Assembly (NCBI RefSeq): GCF_900100495.1
Contig: NZ_FNCT01000012.1
Span: 103,683-167,682, forward strand
Source of the DNA: Pseudomonas benzenivorans
GTDB lineage: Bacteria; Pseudomonadota; Gammaproteobacteria; Pseudomonadales; Pseudomonadaceae
Direction of reading: 5' to 3'
Length of the DNA stretch: 64,000 nucleotides
A model generated the notes under the pieces. It saw only the letters and a list, made by a program, of their open reading frames with translations. It did not search any database and was not told where the DNA came from. Position 1 is the stretch's first letter. Every line of letters starts with the position of its first letter. This document shows, in pieces, positions 8,859-18,085 of the stretch. Both the position numbers and the translations under genes were made by a program.

Positions 8859-9452
8859 ATGTCCAAACCGGCTCTGCTCCGTTGTGCGCTGTGGTTCGGT
8901 CTATTGCTGCCGGTCGTGGCGGGTGCCACCGAGCTATACCGCTATACCGATGACAAGGGCGTCACCGTGCTCAGCCGCCAGGGCGTGCCGCCGGAGTTCA
9001 TCGGCAAGGGCTACGAGGTGCTCAACGACCAGGGGCGGGTGATCAAGGTGATTCCGCCGGCTCCCAGCGCCGAGGAAATGCAGCGCCTGCTGGCCGAGAA
9101 GGCTCGCGCCAGTTCCGATGCCCAGTTGTTGCGCCTGTACAGCTCGCCCGAGGACGTCGACCGTGCCCGCGAGCGCAAGCTGGTCGAGTTGGATGGCTTG
9201 ATCGGCGTGGCGCGTGGCAACTTGCAGTCGGCGCGTACCCAGCAGGCCAATCTGCAGAGCCAGGCGGCGGACTTCGAGCGTGCCGGCCGGCCGGTGCCGG
9301 AGCACCTGCTGGCGCAGATCGACAACCAGAAAGCCGAGCAGCAGCGCCTGCAAAAGGACATCCTCCGCTATCAGGAAGTGCGCAAGCTGGCCGAGGCCAG
9401 CTTCGCTGCCGATCGCGAGCGGCTCAGCGAGTTGCTGGGCAAGCGCCGTTAG
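8859..9452 (+). CDS. DUF4124 domain periplasmic protein
   Basis: The protein has 197 residues. An N-terminal signal peptide (LLRCALWFGLLLPVVAGA) is followed by ELYRYTDDKGVTVLSRQGVPPEF, the DUF4124 signature. From about residue 70 it is a long charged helix, probably coiled coil, rich in A, E, Q and R, ending in LLGKRR. The function is unknown and it is probably periplasmic. It lies 23 bp after pyrE and matches the PAO1 neighbour of pyrE. Confidence 0.85.
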   Translation: MSKPALLRCALWFGLLLPVVAGATELYRYTDDKGVTVLSRQGVPPEFIGKGYEVLNDQGRVIKVIPPAPSAEEMQRLLAEKARASSDAQLLRLYSSPEDVDRARERKLVELDGLIGVARGNLQSARTQQANLQSQAADFERAGRPVPEHLLAQIDNQKAEQQRLQKDILRYQEVRKLAEASFAADRERLSELLGKRR

Positions 9453-9485
9453 TGTGAAAGTCGCGCAGCGACGACCTTCTGACGT

Positions 9486-9529
9486 CCTTCTCCCTCCGGG
9501 AGAAGGTGGCGCGAAGCGCCGGATGAGGG
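9486..9529. repeat. REP-type palindromic repeat
   Basis: Two adjacent hairpins: CCTTCTCCC-tcc-GGGAGAAGG, then GGCGC-gaa-GCGCC, followed by GGATGAGGG. This is the widespread Pseudomonas REP layout. It sits in a 335-bp gene-free stretch after the DUF4124 gene. Between 9530 and 9613 I see nothing else. Confidence 0.7.
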
Positions 9530-9613
9530 AAGCGGGTATGCCACGAAGGCTTTCATCATTCGAAGTGCCTTTCGGGGCATGCCCGCTAGCGTGAAATAAC
9601 GATCGCTGCCGTA

Positions 9614-9771
9614 GGCTGGGTTGGCGGCGCATGTTGCCGAGATACGGGCGACACAGGTTCCGAACGTCGCCTAACCCAGCACCGCGCCGGCGCGCGTTTC
9701 GCCAGGGCCGGGTTACGCCGCGCCAGACCCGGCTGCTTGAGCGGGCCATCGCGCAGGCGTCCAACCCAGCC
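9614..9771. repeat. Inverted-repeat element (158 bp)
   Basis: The ends GGCTGGGTTGG and CCAACCCAGCC are perfect 11-bp inverted repeats enclosing GC-rich sequence without a gene. The ends resemble those of 49286-49372, so both may belong to one repeat family. It fills the space before argB. Confidence 0.6.
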
Positions 9772-9787
9772 TGCGAGCTCCCTCCGC

Positions 9788-10693
9788 TCAGTGGCGCTTG
9801 CGGTTGCAGATCAGGGTGCCGACGCCGCTGTCGGTGAAGATCTCCAGCAGCACCGCATTGGGCACCCGACCGTCGATGATGTGCGCGCTGGTCACCCCGC
9901 CCTGCACCGCGTCCAGGGCGCAGCGGATCTTCGGCAGCATGCCGCCGTAGATGGTGCCGTCGGCGATCAGCGCGTCGACCTGTTCGGTGGTCAGCCCGGT
10001 GAGCACCTTGCCCTGCTTGTCCATCAGGCCGGCGATGTTGGTCAGCAGCATCAGCTTCTCGGCCTTCAGCGCCTCGGCGACCTTGCCGGCCACCAGGTCG
10101 GCGTTGATGTTGTAGGACTCGCCGTCCGGACCGACGCCGATCGGCGCGATCACCGGGATGAAGTCGCCCTTGACCAGCATGTTCAGCAGCTCGGTATTGA
10201 CCCCGGTGACCTCGCCGACGTGGCCGATGTCGATGATTTCCGGCTGGGTCATCTCCGGCGTCTGGCGGGTCACGGTGAGCTTCTTCGCGCGGATCAGCTC
10301 GGCGTCCTTGCCGGTCAGGCCGATGGCGCTGCCGCCATGGCGGTTGATCAGGTTGACGATGTCCTTGTTGACCTGGCCGCCCAGCACCATCTCCACCACA
10401 TCCATGGTCTGCGCATCGGTGACGCGCATGCCGTCGATGAAGTGGCTTTCGATGCTCAAGCGTTTGAGCAGGTCGCCGATCTGCGGGCCGCCGCCATGCA
10501 CCACCACCGGGTTGATGCCGACCGCCTTCATCAGCACGATGTCGCGGGCGAAGCCGGTTTTCAGCTCGTCGCTCTCCATGGCGTTGCCGCCGTACTTGAT
10601 CACCAGGGTCTTGCCGACGAAACGGCGGATATAGGGCAGGGCTTCGGATAGGACCTTGGCCACCTGGACGGCGGCATCGCGCTCGAGGGTCAT
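9788..10693 (-). CDS. argB: Acetylglutamate kinase
   Basis: The 301-residue protein has the amino-acid kinase motifs VIKYGGNAM near the N-terminus, VVVHGGGPQIG in the acetylglutamate site, and MLPKIRCALDAVQGGV near the C-terminus. It catalyses the second step of arginine synthesis. The C-terminal region and N-terminal helix (VAKVLSEALPYIRRF) are of the arginine-feedback-inhibited hexameric type. The start is MTLERDAA at 10693. It follows algC on the same strand after 26 bp. Confidence 0.96.
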   Translation of the reverse strand: MTLERDAAVQVAKVLSEALPYIRRFVGKTLVIKYGGNAMESDELKTGFARDIVLMKAVGINPVVVHGGGPQIGDLLKRLSIESHFIDGMRVTDAQTMDVVEMVLGGQVNKDIVNLINRHGGSAIGLTGKDAELIRAKKLTVTRQTPEMTQPEIIDIGHVGEVTGVNTELLNMLVKGDFIPVIAPIGVGPDGESYNINADLVAGKVAEALKAEKLMLLTNIAGLMDKQGKVLTGLTTEQVDALIADGTIYGGMLPKIRCALDAVQGGVTSAHIIDGRVPNAVLLEIFTDSGVGTLICNRKRH

Positions 10694-10719
10694 GCGGGGC
10701 TCCAATGCGGGTTAGGCAA

Positions 10720-13305
10720 TCAAAACGGTAGGTTGATATCGGGTGAGACGCTGTAGAGCTGGGCGCGGAACACTTCCTTGATCCGGCTGAGTTCTTCCTC
10801 GCTGTCGGCCTCGAAGCGCAGCACCAGCATCGGCGTGGTGTTGGAGGCGCGCACCAGGCCCCAGCCCTTCGGGTAATCGACGCGTACGCCGTCCAGGGTG
10901 GTCAGGTTGGCGTCGCCCCAGTGACCGTCGCGTTGCAGCGCGTCGATGATGGCGAACTTGCTCTGTTCGGTGACCTGGATGTTGATTTCCGGGGTGGAAA
11001 TATCGCTGGGGAAGGCGGCGAACACCTGCTCGGCGTCGCGCTTGTCCTGGCTGAGGATCTCCAGCAGGCGGGCGGCGCTGTAGATGCCGTCGTCGAAGCC
11101 GAACCAGCGTTCCTTGAAGAAGATGTGCCCGCTCATCTCGCCGGCCAGCAGCGCGCCGGTTTCCTTCATCTTCTTCTTGATCAGCGAGTGGCCGGTCTTC
11201 CACATCACCGGGCGGCCCCCGTAGCCACTGATCAGCGGGGTCAGGCGGCGGGTGCACTTGACGTCGAAGATGATGTCGGCGCCGGGGTTGCGCGCCACCA
11301 CGTCCTTGGCGAACAGCATCAGCAGGCGATCCGGGTAGATGATGGTGCCCTTGTTGGTCACCACGCCGACGCGGTCGCCGTCGCCGTCGAAGGCCAGGCC
11401 GAGGTCGGCCTTCTCGGCTTTGACCTTGGCGATCAGGTCGACCAGGTTCTCCGGCTTGCCCGGGTCCGGGTGGTGGTTGGGGAAGTTGCCGTCGACTTCG
11501 CAGAACAGCGGGATCACCGTGCAGCCGAGCGCCTCGATCAGTTGCGGGGCGATCACCCCGGCGGCGCCGTTGCCGCAGTCGACCACCACCTTGAGCTGCT
11601 TGGCCAGGGCGATATCGTCGCGGATCTGCTGGAAGTAGCGCTGCAGCACGTCGACCTGCTCGACGCTGCCGACGCCGCTGGCCAGGTCATGGTTGTCGAT
11701 GCGCGCCTTCAGCGCCTGGATCTGCTCGTTGGCCAGGGTGTCGCCGGCGATGACGATCTTGAAGCCGTTGTAGTCCGGCGGGTTATGGCTGCCGGTGAGC
11801 ATCACCGCGGACCTGCCGGCGAGGATGTTGGCGGCGTAGTAGACCACCGGGGTCGGCACCATGCCGACATCGCTGACGCTGCAGCCGCAGTCGAGCAGGC
11901 CCTGGATCAGTTGTTGGACCAGTTCCGGGCCGGACAGGCGGCCGTCGCGGCCCACGGCTACGTTCGGTTCGCCCTGCGCCAGGCTCTGCGAGCCAATCGC
12001 GCGGCCGACCCAGTAGGCGGTTTCCGCGGTCAGGCTGCTGCCGACCACGCCGCGGATGTCGTAGGCGCGGAAGATGTCGGCAGGCAGTTTGGGGGCGGTT
12101 TGCTGGGTACTCATAACAGGGGGGTGCTCCAGTCCCAGGAGATCCTGGTCTTCGTCGAGAATGTCGATATCGAGAATATCGGTGTCTTGAAACAGCGGGT
12201 CGCTCAGCTCCGCCGGATGGCTCTGCACCTCGGCGGGCGCTGACGGGGCGCCGTCGTTGTCAGGGCTCTCCGCGGACGCGCTGGCGCGGCGCGGCAGGCG
12301 AGCCAAGGTCTGAGCCAGGCTATCGAGTGCCGGCAGGCTCAGGCTGAAGGGTTTGACGGCTTTCCCCGCCGAGAGTTCTTTAAGCAGTTGGCCGAGTTGC
12401 AGCGCATCCTTGTCCAGCCGCCGTTGCAGGGCGCCGTTCACCCGGTATAGGCCGAGCAGGGCGCCGCCCAGGGCCAGCAGTGCGGCGAGTCCGAGCAGCA
12501 GCGGCGAGAAGGCCGCGGTGCTGAGCGCCGGGCCCGGGCTGAAGCTGAGTGTCCAATTCGGGTTGCCGCTGTCGAAGTCCTGCGCCGCGCCCTGGGCCTG
12601 GCCGCGTTGCGCCAGCAGCTGGGCGGCGTTGTCGCCGAACCGCTGGCTCAGCTGCACTTGGCCGACCGCGGCGGGCAGCGGCGGCAGGCTGGCCAGCAGG
12701 CGGTCGAGCTCGACCGCCAGCAGCAGGGTGCCCTGTGCCGGTTGCGCGTCGTCCAGGCGCAGCGGCGCGGCGCTGTAGACCAACCAGCGCTGGCCGACCT
12801 TGTAGGCCTCGACGGCGGGCGTCTGGCCGTTTTCCACCCGGCGCAGCAGGTCCAGTGCGGCAAAATTCATCGGCGCGCTGCGGCTCATGTCCTGCGCCGC
12901 CTGGCCACGTGCATTGAGGTGGGCATCGACCACCCCGTCCCAGTAGCCGAGGTTGCGTTCGGCCGTGCGAATCTGTTGGCTGTCCTGGCTGTGCAGCGCG
13001 TCCAGTAGCTGCGGGTTGCGCGCCGCGGCACGGGTGTCGGCGGCCAGTTGCTGCAGCGCCTGGCGCAGGGCCGCGGCCTGCCCTCCGCCCCAGGCCTCGA
13101 CGAGTTGCTGCTGATGCTGCTGGGTGCCGTTGAGCAGGCCGAACCAGAGCAGGCCGCCAGCCAGGGCCAGGCCGCCGAGCGTGGCCAGCAGGCCGGGCAG
13201 CACGGCGTCGCCGATCTGCTTGGCATTGCCTGGCGCGGCGCCCGGCGGCTTGCTGCTCGCGGCGACGGGGGCGGCATCCTTGGCGGTGCGCTTGAAGAGT
13301 TTCAT
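10720..13305 (-). CDS. algC: Phosphomannomutase/phosphoglucomutase AlgC with membrane-anchored N-terminal extension
   Basis: The protein has 861 residues. The C-terminal ~465 (from MSTQQTAPKLPADIF, about residue 398) is classical AlgC: catalytic serine in TGSHNPPDYNGF, metal loop DGDGDRVG, sugar-binding GEMSGHIFF. It interconverts mannose- and glucose-6- and 1-phosphates for alginate, LPS and rhamnolipid. The first ~397 residues contain a TM segment (LLATLGGLALAGGLLW), a ~190-residue presumed periplasmic domain, a second TM (LLGLAALLALGGALLG) and an acidic linker. I keep the long form: the frame is open throughout, codon use is uniform, and the internal ATG at 12114 lacks a well-placed ribosome site. 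Some Pseudomonas AlgC entries are about this long. Confidence 0.92.
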   Translation of the reverse strand: MKLFKRTAKDAAPVAASSKPPGAAPGNAKQIGDAVLPGLLATLGGLALAGGLLWFGLLNGTQQHQQQLVEAWGGGQAAALRQALQQLAADTRAAARNPQLLDALHSQDSQQIRTAERNLGYWDGVVDAHLNARGQAAQDMSRSAPMNFAALDLLRRVENGQTPAVEAYKVGQRWLVYSAAPLRLDDAQPAQGTLLLAVELDRLLASLPPLPAAVGQVQLSQRFGDNAAQLLAQRGQAQGAAQDFDSGNPNWTLSFSPGPALSTAAFSPLLLGLAALLALGGALLGLYRVNGALQRRLDKDALQLGQLLKELSAGKAVKPFSLSLPALDSLAQTLARLPRRASASAESPDNDGAPSAPAEVQSHPAELSDPLFQDTDILDIDILDEDQDLLGLEHPPVMSTQQTAPKLPADIFRAYDIRGVVGSSLTAETAYWVGRAIGSQSLAQGEPNVAVGRDGRLSGPELVQQLIQGLLDCGCSVSDVGMVPTPVVYYAANILAGRSAVMLTGSHNPPDYNGFKIVIAGDTLANEQIQALKARIDNHDLASGVGSVEQVDVLQRYFQQIRDDIALAKQLKVVVDCGNGAAGVIAPQLIEALGCTVIPLFCEVDGNFPNHHPDPGKPENLVDLIAKVKAEKADLGLAFDGDGDRVGVVTNKGTIIYPDRLLMLFAKDVVARNPGADIIFDVKCTRRLTPLISGYGGRPVMWKTGHSLIKKKMKETGALLAGEMSGHIFFKERWFGFDDGIYSAARLLEILSQDKRDAEQVFAAFPSDISTPEINIQVTEQSKFAIIDALQRDGHWGDANLTTLDGVRVDYPKGWGLVRASNTTPMLVLRFEADSEEELSRIKEVFRAQLYSVSPDINLPF

Positions 13306-13348
13306 CCGGCGTCTCCTCGGCAAATCATCCTGGAATGGGCGGCGCTGC

Positions 13349-13804
13349 TCAGTGGCTGCCGGAATGCCCGAAACCGCCCGCGCCGCGCTGGCTCTCGTCG
13401 AACTGCTCGACCAGCTCGAAGTGCGCCTGCACCACCGGCACCAGGATCAGCTGGGCGATGCGCTCGCCGACGGCCATGCTGAAGGCGCTCTGGCCACGGT
13501 TCCAGCAGGAGACCATCAGCTCGCCCTGGTAGTCCGAGTCGATCAGGCCGACCAGGTTGCCGAGCACGATGCCGTGTTTGTGGCCCAGGCCCGAGCGCGG
13601 CAGGATCAGCGCGGCCAGGCCCGGATCGCCGATGTAGATCGACAGGCCAGTGGGGATCAGCACGGTTTGCCCCGGCTCCAGGGTCAGCTCCTGCTCGAGC
13701 ATGGCGCGCAGGTCGAGGCCGGCGGAGCCGGGCGTGGCGTACTGCGGCAGGGGGAATTCGCTGCCCAGGCGCGGGTCGAGGATCTTGGCTTGTAAAGCGT
13801 GCAT
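13349..13804 (-). CDS. dut: Deoxyuridine 5'-triphosphate nucleotidohydrolase
   Basis: The 151-residue protein carries all five dUTPase motifs: PGSAGLDLRA, PRSGLGHKHG, GLIDSDYQGEL, GERIAQL and the C-terminal RGAGGFGHSG. The trimeric enzyme removes dUTP and supplies dUMP. Gene order coaBC-dut-algC is conserved in Pseudomonas. Confidence 0.97.
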   Translation of the reverse strand: MHALQAKILDPRLGSEFPLPQYATPGSAGLDLRAMLEQELTLEPGQTVLIPTGLSIYIGDPGLAALILPRSGLGHKHGIVLGNLVGLIDSDYQGELMVSCWNRGQSAFSMAVGERIAQLILVPVVQAHFELVEQFDESQRGAGGFGHSGSH

Positions 13805-13834
13805 GTCAGGCTCTGTGGTCGATAGGTGGGGGCA

Positions 13835-15043
13835 TCAGCTACGCGCCAGGCGCTCGGCGATAAAGCCGATCAGCTGACGGGCGATCTTGCCTTTGCTGGT
13901 CTGCGCGAAACTGCTTTGCCGCAACTCGCGGTCGATGATGGTGATGGCGTTTTCCTCGCTGTTGAAGCCGATGCTGGGGTTGGCCACATCGTTGGCGACG
14001 ATCAGGTCGAGGTTCTTGTCCTTGAGCTTGCGCGAGGCGTACTCCAGCAGGTTCTCGGTCTCGGCGGCGAAACCGACGCTGAACGGCCGGTCGCTGCGCC
14101 CGGCCAGGGTGGCGAGGATATCCGGGTTGCGCACCATTTGCAGGAGCAGGCCGTCGCCGCTGGCCGGGTCTTTCTTCAATTTGTGCTGGGCGACCACTTC
14201 CGGGCGGTAGTCGGCGACCGCCGCGGCGGCGATCAGCAGGTCGCAGGGCATCGCCGCCTCGCAGGCGGCGAGCATGTCGCGGGCGCTGATCACGTCGATG
14301 CGCTCGACCCGGTCCGGGGTCGGCAGGTGCACCGGGCCGCTGATCAGGGTGACCCGTGCGCCGGCCTCGGCGGCCGCCTCGGCGAGGGCGAAGCCCATCT
14401 TGCCGGAGCTGTGGTTGGTGATGTAGCGCACCGGGTCGATGTTTTCCTGGGTCGGCCCGGCGGTGATCAGCACATGCTTGCCGGTCAGCGCCTGGTTCTC
14501 GAAGCAGTCGGCGGCGCACTGCGCCAGTTCCTCGGCCTCCAGCATGCGGCCGAGGCCGACGTCGCCGCAGGCCTGGCTGCCGGCGGCGGGGCCGAACAGG
14601 CGCAGGCCGCGTTCGGCGAGCAGGCAGGCGTTGGCCTGGGTCGCCGGGTCGCGCCACATGGCCTGGTTCATCGCCGGCGCCAGGGCTACCGGCGCGTCGG
14701 TGGCCAGCACCAGGGTGGTCAGCAGGTCATCGGCCACGCCCTGGGCCAGGCGCGCCATCAGGTCGGCGGTGGCCGGGGCGATCAGCACCAGGTCGGCCCA
14801 GCGCGCCAGCTCGATATGGCCCATCGCGGCTTCGGCGGCGGGGTCGAGCAGGTCCAGGTGCACCGGGTGGCCGGACAGCGCCTGCAGGGTCAACGGGGTG
14901 ATGAACTCACGGCCACCCTTGGTCATCACCACGTGGACCTCGGCCCCCTGGTCGCGCAGGCGGCGAACCAGCTCTGCGCTCTTGTACGCGGCGATGCCGC
15001 CCCCAACGCCGAGAACGATGCGTTTGCGATAGAGCCGCTGCAT
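13835..15043 (-). CDS. coaBC: Bifunctional phosphopantothenoylcysteine decarboxylase/synthetase
   Basis: The 402-residue protein has an N-terminal flavoprotein CoaC half with GVGGGIAAYK, the active-site region APAMNQAMW, and GxxACGDxGxGRM (SQACGDVGLGRML). The C-terminal CoaB half has ITAGPTQENIDPVRYITNHSSGKMG and HKLKKDP. It converts 4'-phosphopantothenate to 4'-phosphopantetheine. The start MQRLYRKRIVLGV at 15043 is preceded by AGGCCTATG context and fits the family. It is divergent from radC. Confidence 0.96.
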   Translation of the reverse strand: MQRLYRKRIVLGVGGGIAAYKSAELVRRLRDQGAEVHVVMTKGGREFITPLTLQALSGHPVHLDLLDPAAEAAMGHIELARWADLVLIAPATADLMARLAQGVADDLLTTLVLATDAPVALAPAMNQAMWRDPATQANACLLAERGLRLFGPAAGSQACGDVGLGRMLEAEELAQCAADCFENQALTGKHVLITAGPTQENIDPVRYITNHSSGKMGFALAEAAAEAGARVTLISGPVHLPTPDRVERIDVISARDMLAACEAAMPCDLLIAAAAVADYRPEVVAQHKLKKDPASGDGLLLQMVRNPDILATLAGRSDRPFSVGFAAETENLLEYASRKLKDKNLDLIVANDVANPSIGFNSEENAITIIDRELRQSSFAQTSKGKIARQLIGFIAERLARS

Positions 15044-15181
15044 AGGCCTGCCTTTTTTTGAGGTGGATGTACACCGCGGCACTGACGCCTCCCCCAGGCC
15101 AGCCGCCGCGTAAAAACTGGGCTACGATAGCACAGCGGTCGCAGCGGAGCAGCGACCCGTCCCGCTCGACATGGAGGTGTT

Positions 15182-15856
15182 ATGAGCATTCGCGACTGGC
15201 CCGCGGCGGAACGTCCGCGGGAGAAACTCCTGGCCCTGGGGGCCGTCAGCCTGACTGACGCCGAACTGCTGGCGATCTTCCTGCGCACCGGCGTGGCCGG
15301 GCAGAGCGCGGTGGATCTGGCGCGCCATCTGCTCGGCGATTTCGGCGGCCTGCGCGCCTTGTTGCAGGCCGATCTGCCGTCCTTCAGCCAGCGCCTGGGC
15401 CTCGGTCCGGCGAAATTCGCCCAGCTGCAGGCGGTGCTGGAAATGGCCCGCCGGCACCTGGCCGAGCAGCTGCGCCGCGACTCGGCGCTGGAGAGCCCGC
15501 AGGCGGTGCGCGACTACCTCAAGGCCCTGCTGCGGCATGAGCCGCACGAGGTGTTCGGCTGCCTGTTCCTCGATGCCAAGCACCGGGTGCTGGCGTTCGA
15601 GGCGCTGTTCCACGGCTCCATCGACAGCGCCAGCGTCTACCCGCGCCAGGTGGTCAAGCGTGCCCTGGCGCACAACGCGGCGGCGCTGATCCTCACCCAC
15701 AACCATCCTTCCGGGGTGGCCGAGCCGAGCCAGGCCGACCGGGTGCTGACCAAGCGCCTGAAGGACGCCCTGGAGCTGGTCGAGGTGCGGGTGCTCGACC
15801 ACTTCATCGTCGGCGACGGCGAGCCGCTGTCGTTGGCCGAGTACGGCTGGCTGTAG
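15182..15856 (+). CDS. radC: RadC family JAB/MPN domain protein
   Basis: The 224-residue protein has an N-terminal helix-hairpin-helix region (LTDAELLAIFLRTG) and a C-terminal JAB metal site HNHPSG followed by D, with FHGSIDSASVYPR upstream. Despite the name, a DNA-repair role is doubtful and the biochemical activity is not established. A GGAGGTG ribosome site precedes the ATG. It converges with the peptide-binding protein gene. Confidence 0.93.
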   Translation: MSIRDWPAAERPREKLLALGAVSLTDAELLAIFLRTGVAGQSAVDLARHLLGDFGGLRALLQADLPSFSQRLGLGPAKFAQLQAVLEMARRHLAEQLRRDSALESPQAVRDYLKALLRHEPHEVFGCLFLDAKHRVLAFEALFHGSIDSASVYPRQVVKRALAHNAAALILTHNHPSGVAEPSQADRVLTKRLKDALELVEVRVLDHFIVGDGEPLSLAEYGWL

Positions 15857-15874
15857 GCGGGGGCTTGCCGGTCC

Positions 15875-15951
15875 TGTGGGAACGGCTGGGCGGCACTCCG
15901 CCTTGGCCGCGAAATCCCTGCGCCGCCTCGCTTCGCGGTCAAGACCGCTCC
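15875..15951. repeat. REP-like repeat between convergent genes
   Basis: TGTGGGAACGGCTGGG...TTGGCCGCGAA faces TTCGCGGTCAAGACCGCTCCC, an imperfect long palindrome of the common Pseudomonas type. It occupies the space between radC and the dppA-like gene and may serve both as a terminator. Confidence 0.6.
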
Positions 15952-15964
15952 CGCGGCGGTGGGG

Positions 15965-17554
15965 CTATGGCGTGATCTGCACCCTGGCGAAATCCTGGCG
16001 GCCGAACGGGCTGACCCTATACCCCGCGACCTCCTTGCGGGTCAGGGCGAAGGCGGTCGGGTGCGCCAGCGGCAGCCACAGCGCCTGTTGCTGGATGATC
16101 CGTTGCGCTTCCTTATACAGCTGGCTGCGGAGTTGCTGATCGCTGACGCTCTTGCCGTCGCTGATCAGCTTGTCCAGCTGCGGGTCGCAGTAACGAGCGA
16201 AGTTCAGCCCGGACTCGACCGAGGCGCAGGAGAACTGCGGGGTGAGGAAGTTGTCCGGGTCGCCGTTGTCGCCGGCCCAGCCCATGAACAGCAGGTCGTG
16301 CTCGCCGGCCTTGGCGCGACGGATCAGCTCGCCCCATTCGATCACGCGGATCTGCGCCTGGATGCCGACCTTGGCCAGGTCGGCCTGCAGCAACTGGGCG
16401 CCGAGGCTCGGGTTGGGATTAAGCAGGCTGCCCGAGGGGCGGGTCCAAATGGTCGTCTGGAAGCCCTCGGCCAGGCCGGCTTCGGCCAGCAGGGCGCGGG
16501 CCTTGGCCGGGTCGTGGGCATAGCCGGGCAGGTCCGCGGCATAGCCCCAGGTGTTCGGCGGGTAGGGACCGTCGGCGGCCTCGGCACTGTCCTCGAACAC
16601 CGCTTTCAGGTAGCTGGCCTTGTCGAACGCCAGGTTGATCGCCTGGCGCACGGCGGGCCTGTCCAACGGCGGATGCTGGCTGTTGAGGCCGACGAAGGCG
16701 GTCATGAAGGCCGCGGTGTGCTCGCTCTTGAGGTTGGCGTCGGCGGCGATGCCGCGCACGTCCTGCGGTTTGGGCGACAGGGCGATCTGGCATTCGCCGC
16801 GCCGCAGTTTCTGAAGGCGCACGTTGGCGTCCGGGGTGATGGCGAACACCAGGTCGTCCACCGTCGGTTTGCCGGCGAAATACTCGGGGTTGGCCGTATA
16901 GCGCACCATCGCGTCTTTCTGGAAACGCCTGAAGACGAAGGGGCCCGTGCCGATCGGCTGGTTGTTGAGCTTCTCCGGGGTGCCGGCGGCGAGCAGTTGG
17001 GCGGCGTATTCGGCGGGGTAGATGGAGGCGAAGCCCATGCTCAGGGTGGCCAGGAAGGTTGCGTCGGCACGGCTCAGGGTGAAGCGCAGGCTGTGCTCGT
17101 CGAGCTTGTCGATGCGCTCGATCAGGCTCGGCAACTGCATCGACTGGGCATGCGGGTAGCCGCTGGCGGCGACCTTGTGCCAGGGGTGGGCGGGGTCGAG
17201 CATGCGCTGGAAGCTGAACAGCACGTCGTCGGCGTTCAGCGCGCGGCTGGGGGTGAAATACTCGGTGTGGTGGAATTTCACCCCCGGCCGCAGCCGGAAG
17301 CTGTAGCTCAGGCCGTCCGCGCTGACCTGCCAGCTCTGCGCCAGGCTCGGCAGCAGCGTGCCGCTGGTGGCGTCGAACTCTACCAGGCGGTTCATCAGCA
17401 CGTCGGCGGAGGCGTTGGTGGTGGTCAGCGAGTTGTATTGCACCACGTCGAAACCGTCCGGGCTGGCCTCGGTGCAGACGCTGAGGGTGGCGGCCTGGAC
17501 GAACAGCGGGCTGAACAGTGGGACGAACAGCAGCGGTAGGGTGGCAAGGCGCAT
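15965..17554 (-). CDS. Periplasmic peptide/dipeptide ABC transporter substrate-binding protein
   Basis: The 529-residue protein is an SBP_bac_5 (DppA/OppA) family member. The signal peptide is MRLATLPLLFVPLFSPLFVQA. The mature start is ATLSVCTEASPDGFDVVQYNS, followed by SYSFRLRPGVKFH and RYCDPQLDKL. It should bind peptides in the periplasm for an ABC importer, but no permease or ATPase gene is adjacent, so it is an orphan binding protein. The same orphan lies between radC and rpmB in PAO1. CAGGAG precedes the ATG at 17554. Confidence 0.9.
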   Translation of the reverse strand: MRLATLPLLFVPLFSPLFVQAATLSVCTEASPDGFDVVQYNSLTTTNASADVLMNRLVEFDATSGTLLPSLAQSWQVSADGLSYSFRLRPGVKFHHTEYFTPSRALNADDVLFSFQRMLDPAHPWHKVAASGYPHAQSMQLPSLIERIDKLDEHSLRFTLSRADATFLATLSMGFASIYPAEYAAQLLAAGTPEKLNNQPIGTGPFVFRRFQKDAMVRYTANPEYFAGKPTVDDLVFAITPDANVRLQKLRRGECQIALSPKPQDVRGIAADANLKSEHTAAFMTAFVGLNSQHPPLDRPAVRQAINLAFDKASYLKAVFEDSAEAADGPYPPNTWGYAADLPGYAHDPAKARALLAEAGLAEGFQTTIWTRPSGSLLNPNPSLGAQLLQADLAKVGIQAQIRVIEWGELIRRAKAGEHDLLFMGWAGDNGDPDNFLTPQFSCASVESGLNFARYCDPQLDKLISDGKSVSDQQLRSQLYKEAQRIIQQQALWLPLAHPTAFALTRKEVAGYRVSPFGRQDFARVQITP

Positions 17555-17611
17555 GGCAAACTCCTGGGCAACGCGGCACGCATCCTTGATGCGTGCCGGC
17601 AAAGGCTTAAC

Positions 17612-17963
17612 CCTAGGGTCTGTTGCCGTTTCAGCGCAAGCCGCGTTGCCGCGAAAAATCTCGCCATGGCCGGGCGGCGTTCCGCTAGGCGTGGGACGCA
17701 GGTAATGGTTGTTCCCTTGCCAAGCCCCACAACAACGCATGGCGAGATTTTCCGCGCAACCCGCAGGGCCGGGCCTGTTTTAGCGCGATGCTGCGTATCT
17801 CGACGCTCATGTGGAACGACCACAAAAACGCCAGGAGCGTTTTTGCGCGCAAGCCCCGAAGGGATGAAGCACATGGATGTGCTGAACAAACTTCGCGTCT
17901 CGTACCTTGCCTCGCTAAAACAGACTCCGGCGCGGTCGCGATGAAACGGCAACAGACCCTAGG
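17612..17963. mobile_element. MITE-like inverted-repeat element with CTAG ends (352 bp)
   Basis: The ends are perfect 22-bp inverted repeats (17612-17633 against 17942-17963) beginning CCTAGGGTCTGTTGCC. The tetranucleotide CTAG occurs at each border and could be a target duplication. Inside are nested inverted repeats: GCGAAAAATCTCGCCATG against CATGGCGAGATTTTCCGC, and CTGTTTTAGCG against CGCTAAAACAG. No transposase gene is present, so it looks like a non-autonomous element. From 17964 to 18085 I see nothing further before the rpmB promoter. Confidence 0.65.
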
Positions 17964-18085
17964 CCATAAGGGCGCGGCGGAACAATGAGTCCGGGCGACG
18001 AGCGGTCGATTGGCGGGGCGGCCCAGGCGCACGGCTTGGCCGCGGAATGCCGGCGCCCGGCGCTGGCACGAAAGTGTGTTTTGCC

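Noticed and set aside
12114..12114. Internal ATG giving a 464-residue soluble AlgC
   Set aside because: It would fit the classical AlgC, but no well-spaced ribosome site precedes it and the upstream frame encodes a coherent membrane domain, so the long form is preferred.
17666..17944. Small open frames inside the 352-bp inverted-repeat element
   Set aside because: They follow the repeat structure, have no ribosome sites or similarity to transposases, and occur on both strands.
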